64,000 nucleotides of DNA. Source: Diplonema papillatum (Eukaryota > Euglenozoa > Diplonemea > Diplonemida > Diplonemidae). Below the pieces are notes generated by a model. The model was not told the DNA's origin and did not search any database. It saw only the letters and a list, made by a program, of their open reading frames with translations. The translations under genes were made by a program, and so were the position numbers. Every line of letters starts with the position of its first letter. The first letter of the stretch is position 1. Shown here piece after piece: positions 1-11,059 of this stretch. Location of the stretch: the NCBI GenBank assembly GCA_030068145.1, contig JAPJBO010000638.1, positions 1 to 64,000 of the forward strand. Direction: 5' to 3'.

Positions 1-699
1 CGCCGCCTGCGACACGATGCCGGGGTGCCAGTCGCCGCCTTCGACGTTCTGGACGAACACGGGGTCCCCTCGCTTGCACTCAACCACCTCCGCATCCCCA
101 GCGTCAACCCACTCGGCGTGACCCTTCACGAACAACTGCCCGGGCCTCACTTTCACGACGCGGCGCAGCTCGCTTCGGCGGTGGATTCGCACGACGTCGC
201 CGACAGCAAACCTGTTTTCGTCTTCGCCCGGGCAGGCGAACCGAGGCGCCGGCGGCAGCTTCGCCCCCGTGAGCGGCAGCGTGTGCTGCCCCATGAGGGT
301 GAGTTCTGCCCTGCGGTCCTTCGTGTACACGACGCGGGCCTCGAAGCCCGCGGCGGTGATCCACCGGCCCTTGACGCCGTAGACCACCGCTGGGTCGACC
401 GTCGCGGCCAAGCAGGCGGCGCACCCGGCGCACGCGACCACTGCGCACGCGCCTTCGTCCACCGCCGCCGGCCCCGCGTCCGCAGACGGCGGCAGCCGGG
501 GCCCGGGTCCCGGTGCAACTTCTGCGGGCGCCGCCTCTCCTCCGCCGCCTTGCGCGGGCGGTGGAGGTGCGGCGGGCGGCGGCTCCGGCGCGGCGGCGGT
601 GGGGACATCGGCGAGGTTGTCGCCGAGCGCCACTTTGAACTGCTCGAAGGTGTCGCCTTCTCCGAAGAGGTCGAACTCCTCGAGCCCGTCATCGTCCAT
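1..699 (-). CDS. Partial protein with acidic N-terminus and SH3/Tudor-like segments
   Basis: The minus-strand frame starts at ATG 699 and stays open for 233 codons to the left window edge, so the C-terminus is missing. The N-terminus is acidic and phenylalanine-rich (MDDDGLEEFDLFGEGDTFEQ). A Pro/Ala/Gly-rich linker follows at about residues 38-85. After residue 100 there are two short beta-rich stretches (around VVYGVKGRW and GDVVRIHRRSELRRVVKV) that look like small SH3- or Tudor-type barrels. I do not recognise a family. The next gene upstream on this strand also combines beta-barrel-like segments with linkers, so the two may be distant relatives, but no alignment was run. Codon composition fits a real gene; the competing frames are Arg/Pro/Ser-rich shadows. 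Confidence 0.6.
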   Translation of the reverse strand, partial: MDDDGLEEFDLFGEGDTFEQFKVALGDNLADVPTAAAPEPPPAAPPPPAQGGGGEAAPAEVAPGPGPRLPPSADAGPAAVDEGACAVVACAGCAACLAATVDPAVVYGVKGRWITAAGFEARVVYTKDRRAELTLMGQHTLPLTGAKLPPAPRFACPGEDENRFAVGDVVRIHRRSELRRVVKVRPGQLFVKGHAEWVDAGDAEVVECKRGDPVFVQNVEGGDWHPGIVSQAA

Positions 700-1275
700 C
701 GTGTCCCGACGGTGCGGCGGCGGCACGTCCCGTTTGGTCCATCAAGACCTCGCCCCGCTCCCCCTCCCCTCCTTGGAACGATGCTGTAACGTAACTCCAT
801 GAACGAGCAATAATTGGACAGTTTGGGCACGTCTCCAAATCATTTCGGCTCTTCACTCAATCTGCGTCAGTGAGCTCAACCGACACTCGCGCAACAAAAC
901 GCAAAGCCGGAGCGCCATTCTGGATCACCATTCAGTTTGACAGTCATTACACTAACAGAGCCGGTGTTCCATGTTAGTTCTTGTGCTCTTAGGAGCGTGA
1001 ACCTCGCCCAGCGATTGTCTCTTTTCCGGCCCTTGGCTGTCCTTTAACAGAGTGAACTGAGTCCACGGATGGCAGTGTCGTGGTGGGTTCAACGCTCGCT
1101 GTCACAACCGTTTCCGCCGCGAACCACGCAGCACGCGAAAGGAATTAAAAGGGAACGTTGAGCTCGCTCTAGCCGTGTACATGGAGAAGGAGGAGGCAGG
1201 CAAGTGGACGATACAGCAACTGGAAGCGTGCTGTTGCATTATGCGTGCAGCACACCTCTGGTGCGAGAGCTAGGA
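700..1275. other. Intergenic region, no gene seen
   Basis: This stretch lies between the start of the partial gene at 699 and the proposed stop of the coiled-coil gene at 1276. It is less GC-rich than its neighbours and has no convincing frame. It should hold the 5' region of the left-edge gene and the 3' UTR of the next one. Confidence 0.5.
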
Positions 1276-4200
1276 TTACGGCGTCTTTTCTTCGACCCAC
1301 GCCTGTGTGGTGGTTGTTAGCGATTTTAGAGTGTTGTTGTTATGAGATGCAAGCGAAGGGTCGCACTGCTTTGCTAGTGTGTTTCTTTTCTTATACGAGC
1401 GCAGCTAAGTCTGAAACAGAACGGGAGGGCATACCCGACAAACGAACTTAAGACCCTTGCACTCGGGCGGGAGGACGAGGCCGGCGGAGGCAGCATCGAG
1501 CGACTTGCGGAGCCGCTGCAGTTCCTCGTCGAAGGTGGCTTGCTTCCGAGCGAGTTGGGCCTTCTGCTCCCCTGCCTCCGCCTCAGCCCGCGACTTCAGC
1601 GTCTCCGCCGAAGCGAGCTGCTGCCGCAGGTCGTCGAGGCGGGTCTCGACGCCGGCGCTCGCGCCCTGCTCGACGGCGAGCAGCTTTCGCCGGAGGTCCT
1701 CTGCGTCCGCGTCCGCCTGCGCCTTCGCCGCTTCGGCGGCGGCGAGCTGCTGCTGCAGCGCGCCGACGCTCGGTTCGGCGCCCGCCGGCGCAGGACTCGA
1801 CTTCGCTTGCGCCAGCTCCCGCCGGAGGGTCTCCGCCTCCGCTTCCAGCGCCGCTTCGCGCGCCGAGCCGTCGGCCCGTCCCTTTGCGTCGAGGAGGCCC
1901 TGCAGCCTCGCGACTTCGGCCTTGAGCGCGTCTTCGGCGGCGCCGCCTCCTCGCGCCTGTTGTTGGGGTTGTTCTCGCGGCGGGGCGCGGCGGGCCTTGA
2001 GCGCGCCGATTTCGGCTTGCAGGCCGCGCACTTGCGCCTGCAAGGTCGCCTCTTTTTCAATGTAGTCGCCCAGCACGCCTTCGGGCGGCACCGTCTTGTA
2101 CACGGGCACCGGCAGCGCAGGCGCGACATCCCTCTCGAGGCGGAGTGTCTCCATGGCGCGGATGGCGGATTGGAGCTCGGCGTCCTTGGACCGGATCACC
2201 GCTAAAAGCTCCCGCACGCGAGCGGGCTCAGATGCTTGTACGGGGGGCGGGAGGGTGTTTTCCACTGGGGGCGTGGAGGGTCTGCGGGCCGGCGCAGGGG
2301 GTGGAGGCGGCGGCGGCTCTAGGCGAGGGCTGGGCGGGAGGGTGTCTTTTTCGGACGATGACTCCGACCCGCGCTCGCGCTGCCCGCAGCGCGGGCAGAC
2401 GCCTTCGAACCCGGCCGGCAGCGGCAGGGCCTCCTTCAGCTTTGCCGCGACGCGGACGACCTCGGCGGCCCTGCCTCTCCCAGCCTTGTACACCGAGAGC
2501 AGCTTCATCCCCTCGATCCTCCCGAGCCACACGCACCCGCCGTCGGACAGCTCGGCGTAGAACTCCGCCACGCCGCACATCGCCGCGGGTGCGTCTCGCG
2601 CCCCGGCTTCCACGAGCCGGCCGCTCAGCTCGAAGGACCCCGTGAGCTGGCGGAACACAAGCTCATCGGCGTTGGTCCGCACGATTTCGTACACTCGCGG
2701 TTGGTCGTCTGTCGCGTGCTTCGGGTCGGCGACCCACTGGCCCTCCAGCGTGGTCGTCCGCTCCACCTGGATGCGGGCTGCCTTTTCCACCCGCACCTTC
2801 TGCTGCATCGTCTTCAGTTCTTCTGACGACGTTCGCTGTGGATTGGATCGGGGATGGCGGGACGATCCCCCTGCGAACACATGGCTTGTTTGCTCAACAA
2901 CAACCAGATGGAGGCAGCAGCGCCGACGGTGCAGCACGTCTGTTGCATCCAATCCGAACTGGGCACAACGCCCGGTTCACAGCCTTGGTAAAAACCCGTC
3001 TGGGCGGAGGCTCCGGTCTATTCTGCCATCCTTCCTCGCCAAACAGCAGTTCTGGCTGAAAACGCTGCTCCAGTGCTGCCTCTACTCTCTGCACCGAGGG
3101 AGGAGCGCGACGCACACTCGAACCCGTCCGGTTCGAGGAGACGTAGAGGACGAGCTTCGCGTCTACTTGAATGGTGCCTTGCCACGGGAATGCATCTGCA
3201 CCGGAAATGTTTGGGCAGAACACGGAAAATGGGGGGGGAACGGGGCACACACCACAAGCGAGGAAAGCTGCGCGTTGAGCTCGGCGATCTGCGCCTCCGA
3301 CTTCTTGAGATTGGACTCGAGGGCTTGCACCTGCTCCCTGCGCTTCGCGTGCGCAGCGGCGCCGGCGTCTTGCTGCTCGACCTGCGCGGCGATGCGCTTG
3401 ACCTCGTCGTCGTGTTTGGTGGAGGCGCCGCGGCGGGCTTCGAGCTGCTGCTCGGCCCGCAGGAGTCGGTCCCGCAGGGTGGAAACCTCGTTCTTGAGGA
3501 TCGCCACGTGCCGGGCGTCGGCGACCGGGGTGCTGGTTTTCGCCGCGGTCGACCACAGAACGGGGCTCTGCAGCGCAGTGAACTGGTGAGCGCCCAGGCT
3601 TTCGGTGCCTCCGGGCAGCTGCACGGTGTACACCGGTGGAGACGCTGCGGCGTCGATGCGGTGGACGAACCCGACGGCGGCGATCGAAAACGCGTCGCAG
3701 CGCAGCTTCGCGAGAGTGCCCGGGTCGGTGACGCGGACGGCGGTGTTAACTGCAATATCATCATCGCTCGCCTCCTTCTCGACCGTCGCCTGCATTGCGT
3801 CCGCCACCGCGCGGCAGTCGTAGGGGGTCCCGCGTACGACGAAGGAGCCAGACTGCGACGGGTCTTCCCGGATGAGGACGTTGTGAACGTCTTCCCAGTG
3901 CTTCAACTGCTTCGGAGACGGCTTCCGGCCGTCCTGCGCCGGAGCCGTCGTCAGCCGGGCCATCGGGGACGCGTGCGCGATGAGGTCGTCGAGTTGCAGG
4001 GCCCCCTGCTTTTCGGCCTGCCGCATCCTCGCCCGGAGCGACGCGACCTCCTTCTCGAGGAGCCCCTTCTCCTGCCGGGCCCGGCCCAGGTCTTCGTAGC
4101 AGCGCTCGAGGGTGTAGTACGTTTTTTCGGCCCCCGCCGCGTCGCGGACCACAACCGCCACCTGCTTCTGCCGGTCCGCTTTGTTCGGAACCCCGGCCCT

Positions 4201-4665
4201 GCGGGGCCGGCCCTTCCCCTCGGGTGCTGCACCCGTGGTCCAAGCTGTTGCCCCCTTCGGGAGCAGGACCGCGGTTCTCCGCTTCACGGCCCGGAGGTCC
4301 TGCTGCGGCACGACCATCTCCCTCGCGCCGCCCGCGCGGGGCTCCGTCTCGTGGACTTTCACCCGAAACGTCCCGTTCGCGTTCTCGCACACCAGGCTGA
4401 CCGGCCACCACACCCCCGTCTCCTCCTCGCGCGCCTCCAAGTAGCCCAGCCCGAGCCGCCCGTAGCCTTTCCTCCCCGACCCCTTCGGCGACTTCCCGCC
4501 GTGCGCGGACGGGCTGCGCGCCGCCGCCTGCTGCGCCTCTTCCCTCGTCATCTCGAACGCGGTCGACGCCTCCGCGCGCCCCTCGGCTGTGCTGCACATC
4601 TGCTTGTACACATCCCGCAGCTGTAGCGCGAGCGACGCCTGTCGGCGGCTTTCTTCGCTGCTCAT
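1276..4665 (-). CDS. Coiled-coil protein with SH3/Tudor-like segments, three exons, ~946 aa
   Basis: Proposed exons are 4665-3253, 2835-1435 and 1302-1276, all joined in phase 0. Donors are GTGTGT and GTATGC; acceptors are CACAG at both introns (417 and 132 nt). The start chosen is the ATG opening MSSEESRRQ; an upstream in-frame ATG at 4761 would add 32 unlikely residues. Residues about 60-120 and 300-400 contain beta-rich SH3/PWWP-like stretches. A coiled coil at about 420-470 runs to the first splice, exon 2 starts with another beta-rich segment, a Pro-rich linker follows, and a long Ala/Glu/Leu coiled coil fills the C-terminal third. The last exon adds only eight residues (AWVEEKTP). I cannot assign a family; a scaffold or cytoskeletal role is a guess. 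If the tiny last exon is wrong, the frame ends at 1405. Confidence 0.6.
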
Positions 4666-5229
4666 TTTACATGGAAGAATCGTGTTTTGTTTCCCTAGTT
4701 GAGGTGAATTCGCACAGTCGTCCCGCAAAGCGTGCGTTCGTGGAACTCGTGGTGATCGCAACTAGACGTTGTGGTGACAGACCGGTGTATACTGTGGTAT
4801 TACGGCTTCTGAGCCGATGAATGACGACAGTCGGGGGGGGATTTCTCCGCACCGAAACTGGGGGCCCACGCTCCATTTTCAATTTTTCGTTTCGTGCTCG
4901 GGGTTGGGCGTAAGCGCTCAACAAGGAACAGCCTCCGTCGAAATAAGCACCAGACGGCGCCTCCGTTTCCCTTTCGGGTGGCTGCCGCAGCTGCAAGCAA
5001 ACTGGACGATGTGCTTGAGAAGGGGAAAAGAAGTGGACGTGAAGCGAACAACACAGGTCGCTTCGCTCGGTAGATAGCTACACGAGGCAACAGGGTATGT
5101 GCTCATTGCAATTCGAACGATGCGAATCAGGAGATAGCCGTAAGAACCGACCACGAGGCTCAATCATTCAGAACAGATTGGAAGTTGCCGTGTGAAGCTA
5201 GTCGCGGCGACCCGAGACAGCACACGTTC
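4666..5229. other. Intergenic region, no gene seen
   Basis: Spacer between the stop of the CobW-like gene and the start of the coiled-coil gene. Only short overlapping frames without family resemblance are present. It presumably contains the promoter or trans-splice site of the coiled-coil gene. Confidence 0.5.
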
Positions 5230-6417
5230 CTAGCAACGCTCCTCGGATACTGGAGCTCGGACGAAAGTTTCCGTGTCCAAAGGTGCCGCCACCTTACGCC
5301 CCGGGATGTGCGGGAAACCGGAATCAATTTCGATACGGTACGGGCACCCCTCGAACCATGTATCGACGACACGGCCACACTGCCAGCCGGCAGGCGTCGA
5401 ACACATGACGCGGTCTCCCAGCGAAAACCGAAGCGACTCCGGAGCCGTGCAACGAGAGAGACCCTCCACCAGTTCCGCCCTGTCCAAATTAACCCCGATA
5501 AACACCATCACGCACCCCCTCGACTCCGCCGGGTCCCAGTCACCCACGACCTCCCCGCCGAACACCTGGTGAACGCCCTGGAAGCAGTACTTCTTGCCCT
5601 CGGCTCCCTTGATCTCCATGACGCCCTTGTACCGATAAAAGTCCGCGCCTCGCTCCGACACAAGCTTCGAAAGCCACAACTCGACGGCGGGGAGGGACAT
5701 CAAGTGCCCCACGGTGACGGCAACGGACCCTACGCCGTGTGTTGTGGCGTGCGGTTTGTTGTCCGGCCCGGCGAGTAATTCCGCCGGCTTCCGGTCTTGG
5801 AACCACGTCGCCTTGAACACTTTCTCTAAGGACACGTCGCATTTTTCGGTGAAAACCACGTCCGCTGACGGGTTCATGCCCTGAAGCACTTGTTTCGTGG
5901 CTTCTGCAGACGATCTGCTGATCAAATCGATCTTGTTGATCAGGATCAGATCCGCGAACCCAATCTGAGAGGCGACCTGGCAATCGGTCGACAAGTGCTG
6001 GTCCAAGTGCTTGGCGTCGACGACGGTGACTATGGCTTTCAAGAAGCACTTCGCAGCCACGTCGGAGTCGCCTACAAAAGTTTGCACCACTGGTCCCGGC
6101 TCCGCCACGCCAGTAGTCTCGACCACGATCGAATCGATCGGCGGAGTCCGTGCGACCATGTCTAAAACAGCCCGCTTCAGGTCTCCCCGGACCGTGCAGC
6201 ACAGGCAGCCGTTGCTGAGTTCGATGATGTTCCGATCGTCGAACTTTCGGTCCGCGAGAATGACGCTGCCATCAATGCCGACCTCTCCGACTTCATTCTC
6301 GATGACCCCGACGCGGCCCAGCCCGTGGTCCGCCTTCAGGATGAAGTTCAGAAGCGTCGTCTTCCCACTACCCAAGAACCCTGTGATGACCCGAACCGGC
6401 ACGCGCCCGTCAGACAT
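5230..6417 (-). CDS. CobW/COG0523 G3E-family GTPase metallochaperone
   Basis: A 395-aa protein from the ATG at 6417 (MSDGRVPVRVITGFLGSGKT); the longer frame to 6510 adds a low-quality leader. Walker A is GFLGSGKTT near residue 10. The family metal-binding motif GCLCC (CxCC) is near residue 60, the ETTG/AEP switch region near 90, and the guanine-specificity motif NKID near 150. These mark the COG0523 branch of G3E P-loop GTPases, which deliver metals (zinc in ZNG1-type members) to client enzymes. The CobW C-terminal domain follows (FYRYKG, VHQVFGGE, NLDRAELVEGL). The last ~65 residues form an extra SH3-like module (GDRVMC, GRVVDTWFEGCPYRIEIDSG) often tacked onto algal proteins. No intron is needed. 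The client metal cannot be read from the sequence. Confidence 0.93.
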   Translation of the reverse strand: MSDGRVPVRVITGFLGSGKTTLLNFILKADHGLGRVGVIENEVGEVGIDGSVILADRKFDDRNIIELSNGCLCCTVRGDLKRAVLDMVARTPPIDSIVVETTGVAEPGPVVQTFVGDSDVAAKCFLKAIVTVVDAKHLDQHLSTDCQVASQIGFADLILINKIDLISRSSAEATKQVLQGMNPSADVVFTEKCDVSLEKVFKATWFQDRKPAELLAGPDNKPHATTHGVGSVAVTVGHLMSLPAVELWLSKLVSERGADFYRYKGVMEIKGAEGKKYCFQGVHQVFGGEVVGDWDPAESRGCVMVFIGVNLDRAELVEGLSRCTAPESLRFSLGDRVMCSTPAGWQCGRVVDTWFEGCPYRIEIDSGFPHIPGRKVAAPLDTETFVRAPVSEERC

Positions 6418-6541
6418 CGCGGAATCGGCGTGCGAAAATGCACGGGGGGTGATTGGGTGGGAGACGGCTCGACCCCCCGACCCCCCCCCTTTTTGTGTTT
6501 CGTTTGTCACAAAACGGTGAGCTGCGCTAACAGCGACTCGC

Positions 6542-7687
6542 TCATTTGCCTGGCCCGTACTTCGACCACGCGTTCAGCACGGACTGTGCCGGGGAGACAT
6601 CTGCCTTGTCGTGCCGTGCCAGGGCGACGGCCGCAACTGCGACCTCGTGGAAAATCGGGTTGCCCGGGTGCGTCGCTGCAAGCCCCCTGCATGACATCGC
6701 CAGCGCCGCGTACACTGCCGCGCTCCGAAGCGGGAAAAACGCGTCCGCCCGGGGCCCGAGAACGAGCGAGCGGAATGTGTTGATGCACAGGTGGTGCTCA
6801 CCCAGGCGGAAGTAGCAGCGCATGAGCAGCGAGTACGCTCCGACGTCGAGAGGGACGCCGTCCAGCGGCGCGGCCTGCAGGATTTGAAGGCACCGCTCGA
6901 ACTTGCGCGTCTTGTACGCGACCTCGGCGAAGCTGGTGTACGCCCCGATGTCGCGCGCGTGTATGCCGAGGGACTCCATCATGAGCATCACACGGCAAGC
7001 GCGCCCCAGGGACTGGCAGCACGCTAATAGGTGCAGCATTGTCCCGTGGTCCATCGTGATCCCCCTCACTCGCATGTCCTTCACCGCCGCGAAGGCGACC
7101 TCTTCTTCCCCTCCCTTCACGCATGCGGCAATGAGGCAGTTGTAATGAACAGGCGCCAGCGCGACACCCCTCTGCTTCATCCTGTGCATGATCTCCAAGC
7201 ACTCCCTAGGCTGGGAAAGCGTTTTGTACAACGTGAGCTGCGTTGTACAATATGCACTATCCTTGAACGGAGTACGGAGCATGTCGTCTTCCTCCAGACA
7301 CGCAGTGAGCTGGATGAACTCCTGCTCGAGCCCATTGCGGGCGAAGACGGCCAGCACCTGATACACGAAGTACCAGTGCACGTGCGTTCCGTGCACGTCG
7401 CGCTCCGTGCGCAGAAGACCGGCCGCCAGTTGGCCGCAGTCCGTCTGCCCCGCTTTGGCTCGCTCAACCAGGGCGGCCACCTGCCCTTCGAGTGCAGCGA
7501 AGCAACGCGTGTCACGGTCCTGCGCGTCATCCGGCAGCCAAGACGTCGAAGCTCGGCGGAACCGACTCTTTTCGACTTCCCTGTTGAAGTGCTGCCCCCT
7601 GTAATACCTGCCCCGCAGGCGCACCGCCGCGAGGACCGGATCGTGGCGGCCGGCGAGCTTGTTGAACGCGAACTTTGCGATGCACAT
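6542..7687 (-). CDS. Pentatricopeptide-repeat (PPR) protein, 381 aa
   Basis: A single uninterrupted frame. The middle and C-terminal parts show about 35-residue helical-hairpin repeats typical of PPR proteins, for example the blocks around VHYNCLIAACVKGGEEEVAF, DHGTMLHLLACCQSLGRA, IGAYTSFAEVAYKTRKFERC and VGAYSLLMRCYFRLGEHHLC. PPR proteins bind organellar RNA in a sequence-specific way and act in its processing, editing or translation. The N-terminus (MCIAKFAFNKLAG) is short and could act as a mitochondrial or plastid signal, but that is not certain. The repeats are too degenerate to read a base code by eye. The gene lies 124 nt upstream of the CobW start on the same strand. Confidence 0.8.
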   Translation of the reverse strand: MCIAKFAFNKLAGRHDPVLAAVRLRGRYYRGQHFNREVEKSRFRRASTSWLPDDAQDRDTRCFAALEGQVAALVERAKAGQTDCGQLAAGLLRTERDVHGTHVHWYFVYQVLAVFARNGLEQEFIQLTACLEEDDMLRTPFKDSAYCTTQLTLYKTLSQPRECLEIMHRMKQRGVALAPVHYNCLIAACVKGGEEEVAFAAVKDMRVRGITMDHGTMLHLLACCQSLGRACRVMLMMESLGIHARDIGAYTSFAEVAYKTRKFERCLQILQAAPLDGVPLDVGAYSLLMRCYFRLGEHHLCINTFRSLVLGPRADAFFPLRSAAVYAALAMSCRGLAATHPGNPIFHEVAVAAVALARHDKADVSPAQSVLNAWSKYGPGK

Positions 7688-8358
7688 GCCCCCCCGGGGC
7701 AGCTTCAGAGCATGCTTCCTCCCTTAACTCTGGGTCGGGGGGGCTTGATCGATGCGGGGGCCCGATCGATGCGGCGGCACTTTTCGGCTGGCGGGGCCCT
7801 CCACAGGCTCACCCCGCGCCGGGGTGTTTTTTATAGGTCCTTACTGGAGGGGGGAGTGAAATATTCGTTTAGTGTTTGGGCAGAACCCTGCCTCTCTTTC
7901 ATGTATGGTTGATGCTAGCATCAAGTCTTTTCGTCTCCGGGGGGCTCTCCGTGACACTTTGTTTCTGATAGTCGTAGATGCAACCACAGCGAGTATGCGC
8001 ACGTTCGCCTGGCCCGAATGAACTGCGGAAGGGGGCGGGAACGGAAGGCCGAAGTGGACAAATCGACGCGCGATTCAACAAGGCTAGAGGTACAATTATC
8101 AACGATCACATTGATCACAACCGCGCCATGATGAACGCCCCTAAGCAGGCGCGCGGCGGAACCAGTATCTAACTCCCGGCATTCCAGCATACGCAGGAGA
8201 GCGCCGGGGGGTGGTGCAAGCAGGCGCGCGTCGGAACAACCAATGTCTAACTCCCGGCATTCCAGCTTACACAGGAGCGCCGGGGGTGGTGCAAGCGGCG
8301 CGGGACCTGAAAGCCGATACCGAGCAAGCGAACGAACCCGAGACGACGAGACGGGCGA
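7688..8358. other. Intergenic region with a palindrome and a 75-bp tandem duplication
   Basis: No gene is seen. It holds a copy of a dispersed hairpin motif (7879-7926, core palindrome TTGATGCTAGCATCAA at 7909-7924) and a two-copy direct repeat (8146-8295). Confidence 0.5.
8146..8295. repeat. Two tandem ~75-bp direct repeats
   Basis: Copy 1 is 8146-8220 and copy 2 is 8221-8295. Both begin CAGGCGCGCG, share TCTAACTCCCGGCATTCCAG, and end GTGGTGCAAG. Small indels keep them from being identical. No coding or structured-RNA function is evident. Confidence 0.8.
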
Positions 8359-8996
8359 TCAGTGTGTCTTCATCTTCTTCGGCGTCGGGCGGAAGAACGG
8401 AAGAATGAAGTAGATCAGCAGCACCTGTTTGTCGTGTGCACGCGGTACGCAGGCCACCGATGTGGGCGCAGTCTCCGTGTCAATATAGAAGCAATCACAT
8501 GTCGGATGCCGTGCATGTACGGTGGTTGATGTTAGGTTATCGGTGATCGCTGACCTAGCAGAAAGTGACCAACAATGGGGGAAAGGCATACGATGATGGT
8601 GCGGACGCCCCATCCTAGTTCGAAGAACGGGTCCTCCGAGTCGATGGGCAGCGCGGCAAAGGTAAGCGCCACGGCGGGGATCGCGGCGGCCAGGTACGGA
8701 ATGTTGCACTTCACACGCACCGCGCCGCGCTCAATGACGCCCGTGATGTGCGAGGTCTGGATGCCGCACAGGCCGGCGGACGACCACAGCGCGGTGAGGA
8801 CCAAGAGAGCTTGGTACGTCGCCAAGTCGCGCACCGACATAAACCCCTTCCTCGTGTATCGCGACCAGAACTCGTCGAAGTTCTTGACGTGCCTCAAATG
8901 AATGCACCACGGGGCCAAGTCGCCATAGGTGAGGGCCGCCACCGCGAGTAAGAAGAGAAGCACGAGCACGAAAACTTGCACGGAGAGGAGACGCAT
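8359..8996 (-). CDS. Small four-helix membrane protein, two exons, 156 aa
   Basis: Exon 1 is 8996-8592 (135 codons) and exon 2 is 8424-8359. The donor is GTATGC after GVRTII, the acceptor is CAG at 8425, and both are phase 0. Splicing rebuilds the last helix as GVRTIIVLLIYFILPFF, followed by a basic tail PTPKKMKTH. Without splicing the frame stops after 154 aa with a poorer end. Hydrophobic segments lie at about residues 4-24 (signal anchor or first helix), 62-82, 99-118 and 130-148. The loop between helices 1 and 2 is polar and aromatic (IHLRHVKNFDEFWSRYTRKG). I do not recognise the family. The lysine-rich tail could be an ER retention signal, but it does not match KKxx exactly. Confidence 0.7.
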
Positions 8997-9699
8997 TTTA
9001 AGCTTCGTGGGTGGGGGGAAACCCCTTAGAGTTGTGGGGAAGACGTGCTGCTAATGCCTGCTTGAATGAAAGTTACTTACACGCGTAAGTGAAGGAGCAA
9101 TGATTAAGATTTGAATGCATCTCCAACTCTTACCACTCATCGGTTTCAGGGACTTTTAACCGTCTTTTCAAAATCTTTGCATCTTTCCATCACTGTACTT
9201 GTTCGTTATCGGCCTCCGGGAGATTTAGCCTTTGGCAGAGGAATACCTGCCGATTAGCTCAGCATTCTCAGACTGAGCGACTACCATGCTAGCAAGGAGT
9301 TAACCAACATGGCTCGTCGAGGAAATAGTTTCGAGAGTCAAATGCAAAGCCTAGTCACGTTTCGAAGTCACCGGGTTCGTGCACACACTCAGACGGAGCA
9401 AAACGTGGCGTTGCAAACACAGCTCACTCTTTTTCTCTGTTGTCTGTCGTATTGTTGCACTGTTGTTAGTGGGGAGTCATTTGCATGCAGATGAGTACCA
9501 CTCTATGTTGCACTCAGTGGAAGTCATCGTATAGAATCAGCTCGGCCGTGGCTTGTCCGCAGGAAACGGGGAAACGAATGCTTTTTTTCTCAAACTACAG
9601 TGCCGTGCTGGCCATCAGCCAGGTGATGATGAAAAAGAATGGACTGCTGCATGAATTTTCTCCGAGACGGGGAAAAAGAAAGACGAAAGCTGAAGGCGC
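8997..9699. other. Intergenic region, no gene seen
   Basis: A relatively AT-rich spacer between the small membrane-protein gene and the 3' end of RPL7. A tRNA-like D-arm string near 9252 was checked and rejected. Confidence 0.5.
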
Positions 9700-11059
9700 T
9701 TAGGCCATGCGGCCGACCAGCTTGCTGTGGGTTTGGGTAAGGAATAGGTCAGAGTCTCACCGCGTATTTGGAATCCTGAAGCGGAAACCCCCCTTGAACA
9801 AGCCCAAAATCAGGTCAAAAATGTGCAGGGATTTTCTTTCCGATTCCAATCCTTGCAATCGAACGGATACCTACACGGCAGGCCACACCCTGGCAAAAGT
9901 TGCGCCGGCACCCCCCGGTGGGAAAATGGTGAGAGGAGAGTCGGGCATACTTGATCAGAGACTCTCTGTTTCCGAAGTCACCACCTTCGACGAAGTGGCT
10001 GTTCTTGTACTTCAGTCCACCGTTCGGGGTCGACAGCTTGAAGGGCCACAGCGAGTGCGCCACGGTGCTGAAGTGCTCACCACAGGTGGCCAACTGGTTG
10101 ACGACGTCCTCGGCGCAGACAACGGCACCCTTCGTCTTCTTCTCGAGGGTCTCCTCGACGACCTGTTTTCGTTGGTTATGGTGTTGTTCAGCGACCGCAT
10201 CTGCAGACGTGCGTATGCCAGGGGAAGGGTGGCCTTCTGCAAACCAACGCTGCGCCCAGACTCATCATGCCGAGCACGAGTGCGCACTACCCGAACTGGG
10301 CACGAAGCGCGGCTTCCGGATTATTCATAACTATGCAAGATCATACCTCGTTTTCGCACAGGGGAATGCGGCTGCCCTTCAGGTTGAAGTATCCACGCTT
10401 GTAGACAAGCTTGCGGATGGTGCTGACCGACGGGTATCTGTTTGTGGTTGTGTGGGGTTCGACCACGAGGAAAAGAGGCGCGGCGAAATCAGAAGCTGGT
10501 AGAACTTGAAACTGATGCTGCTTTGAATCAACTATATTCAGAATGTACCAGTTAGTAGCTACAACAGCCAGTCTACTCACAAACCAACCGCGCGTGCAAT
10601 GAACGCGTTTGTCATTCCTGAAAAGAGGGGAGGACTGGAAAGAAACGCATACCCCCAGGCAATGAAGGGCTCGACACGGGTGAGCAGGCTGAGGGTGGCC
10701 TTGTTCATCGCGATGAACACTCCGGTGTGGAGCTGGCGGAGACGGAGGAGCTGCAAGATCTTCCTCGGCTTCGGGGCGACGTCGTTGATACCTCTGATTC
10801 TGATGACGAATGCCACCTTGGCCTCCGGCTCGGAGAAGAAGTTGCCCTCCTTTCTGGCGGTGTCAGACATGTTCTTCAAACGGGAAGCTTCTGCCTTGTA
10901 CTGCTTGTTGTACGTAACAGCCTTCTTCATGGCCGATCTGCGCTTCTCAACAGCGGCGGCGGACATCGCCGTCTTCTTGGCTGCGGCCTTCGCGCCCGTC
11001 TTGGCAGCGGCGGCCTGCGCCTTCTTCTTCTGCTCCGGAACAGGGATGGCACGACCCAT
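9700..11059 (-). CDS. RPL7: 60S ribosomal protein L7 (uL30), four exons, 244 aa
   Basis: Exons are 11059-10653, 10437-10347, 10162-9951 and 9724-9700; the phases (2, 0, 2) close exactly. Donors are GTATGC, GTATGA and GTATGC, and every acceptor is ACAG. The protein starts with a Lys/Ala-rich extension (MGRAIPVPEQKKKAQ), then the conserved L7 core: AFVIRIRGINDVAPKPRKIL, LLTRVEPFIAWGYP, IRKLVYKRGY, LWPFKLSTPNGG and HFVEGGDFGNRESLIN, ending KLVGRMA. The length matches eukaryotic uL30. The protein belongs to the large ribosomal subunit. The last exon has only 25 nt, so automatic annotation could easily miss it. This gene sets the intron consensus used for the other models here. Confidence 0.97.

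Noticed and set aside
8532-8591. Unspliced 154-aa end of the small membrane protein
   Set aside because: A consensus GTATGC donor and an in-phase acceptor give a better fourth helix and basic tail, so the spliced form was preferred.
9251-9310. Possible tRNA (GCCGATTAGCTCAG start)
   Set aside because: A D-arm-like string is present but there is no T-loop (TTCRA) or matching acceptor stem downstream.
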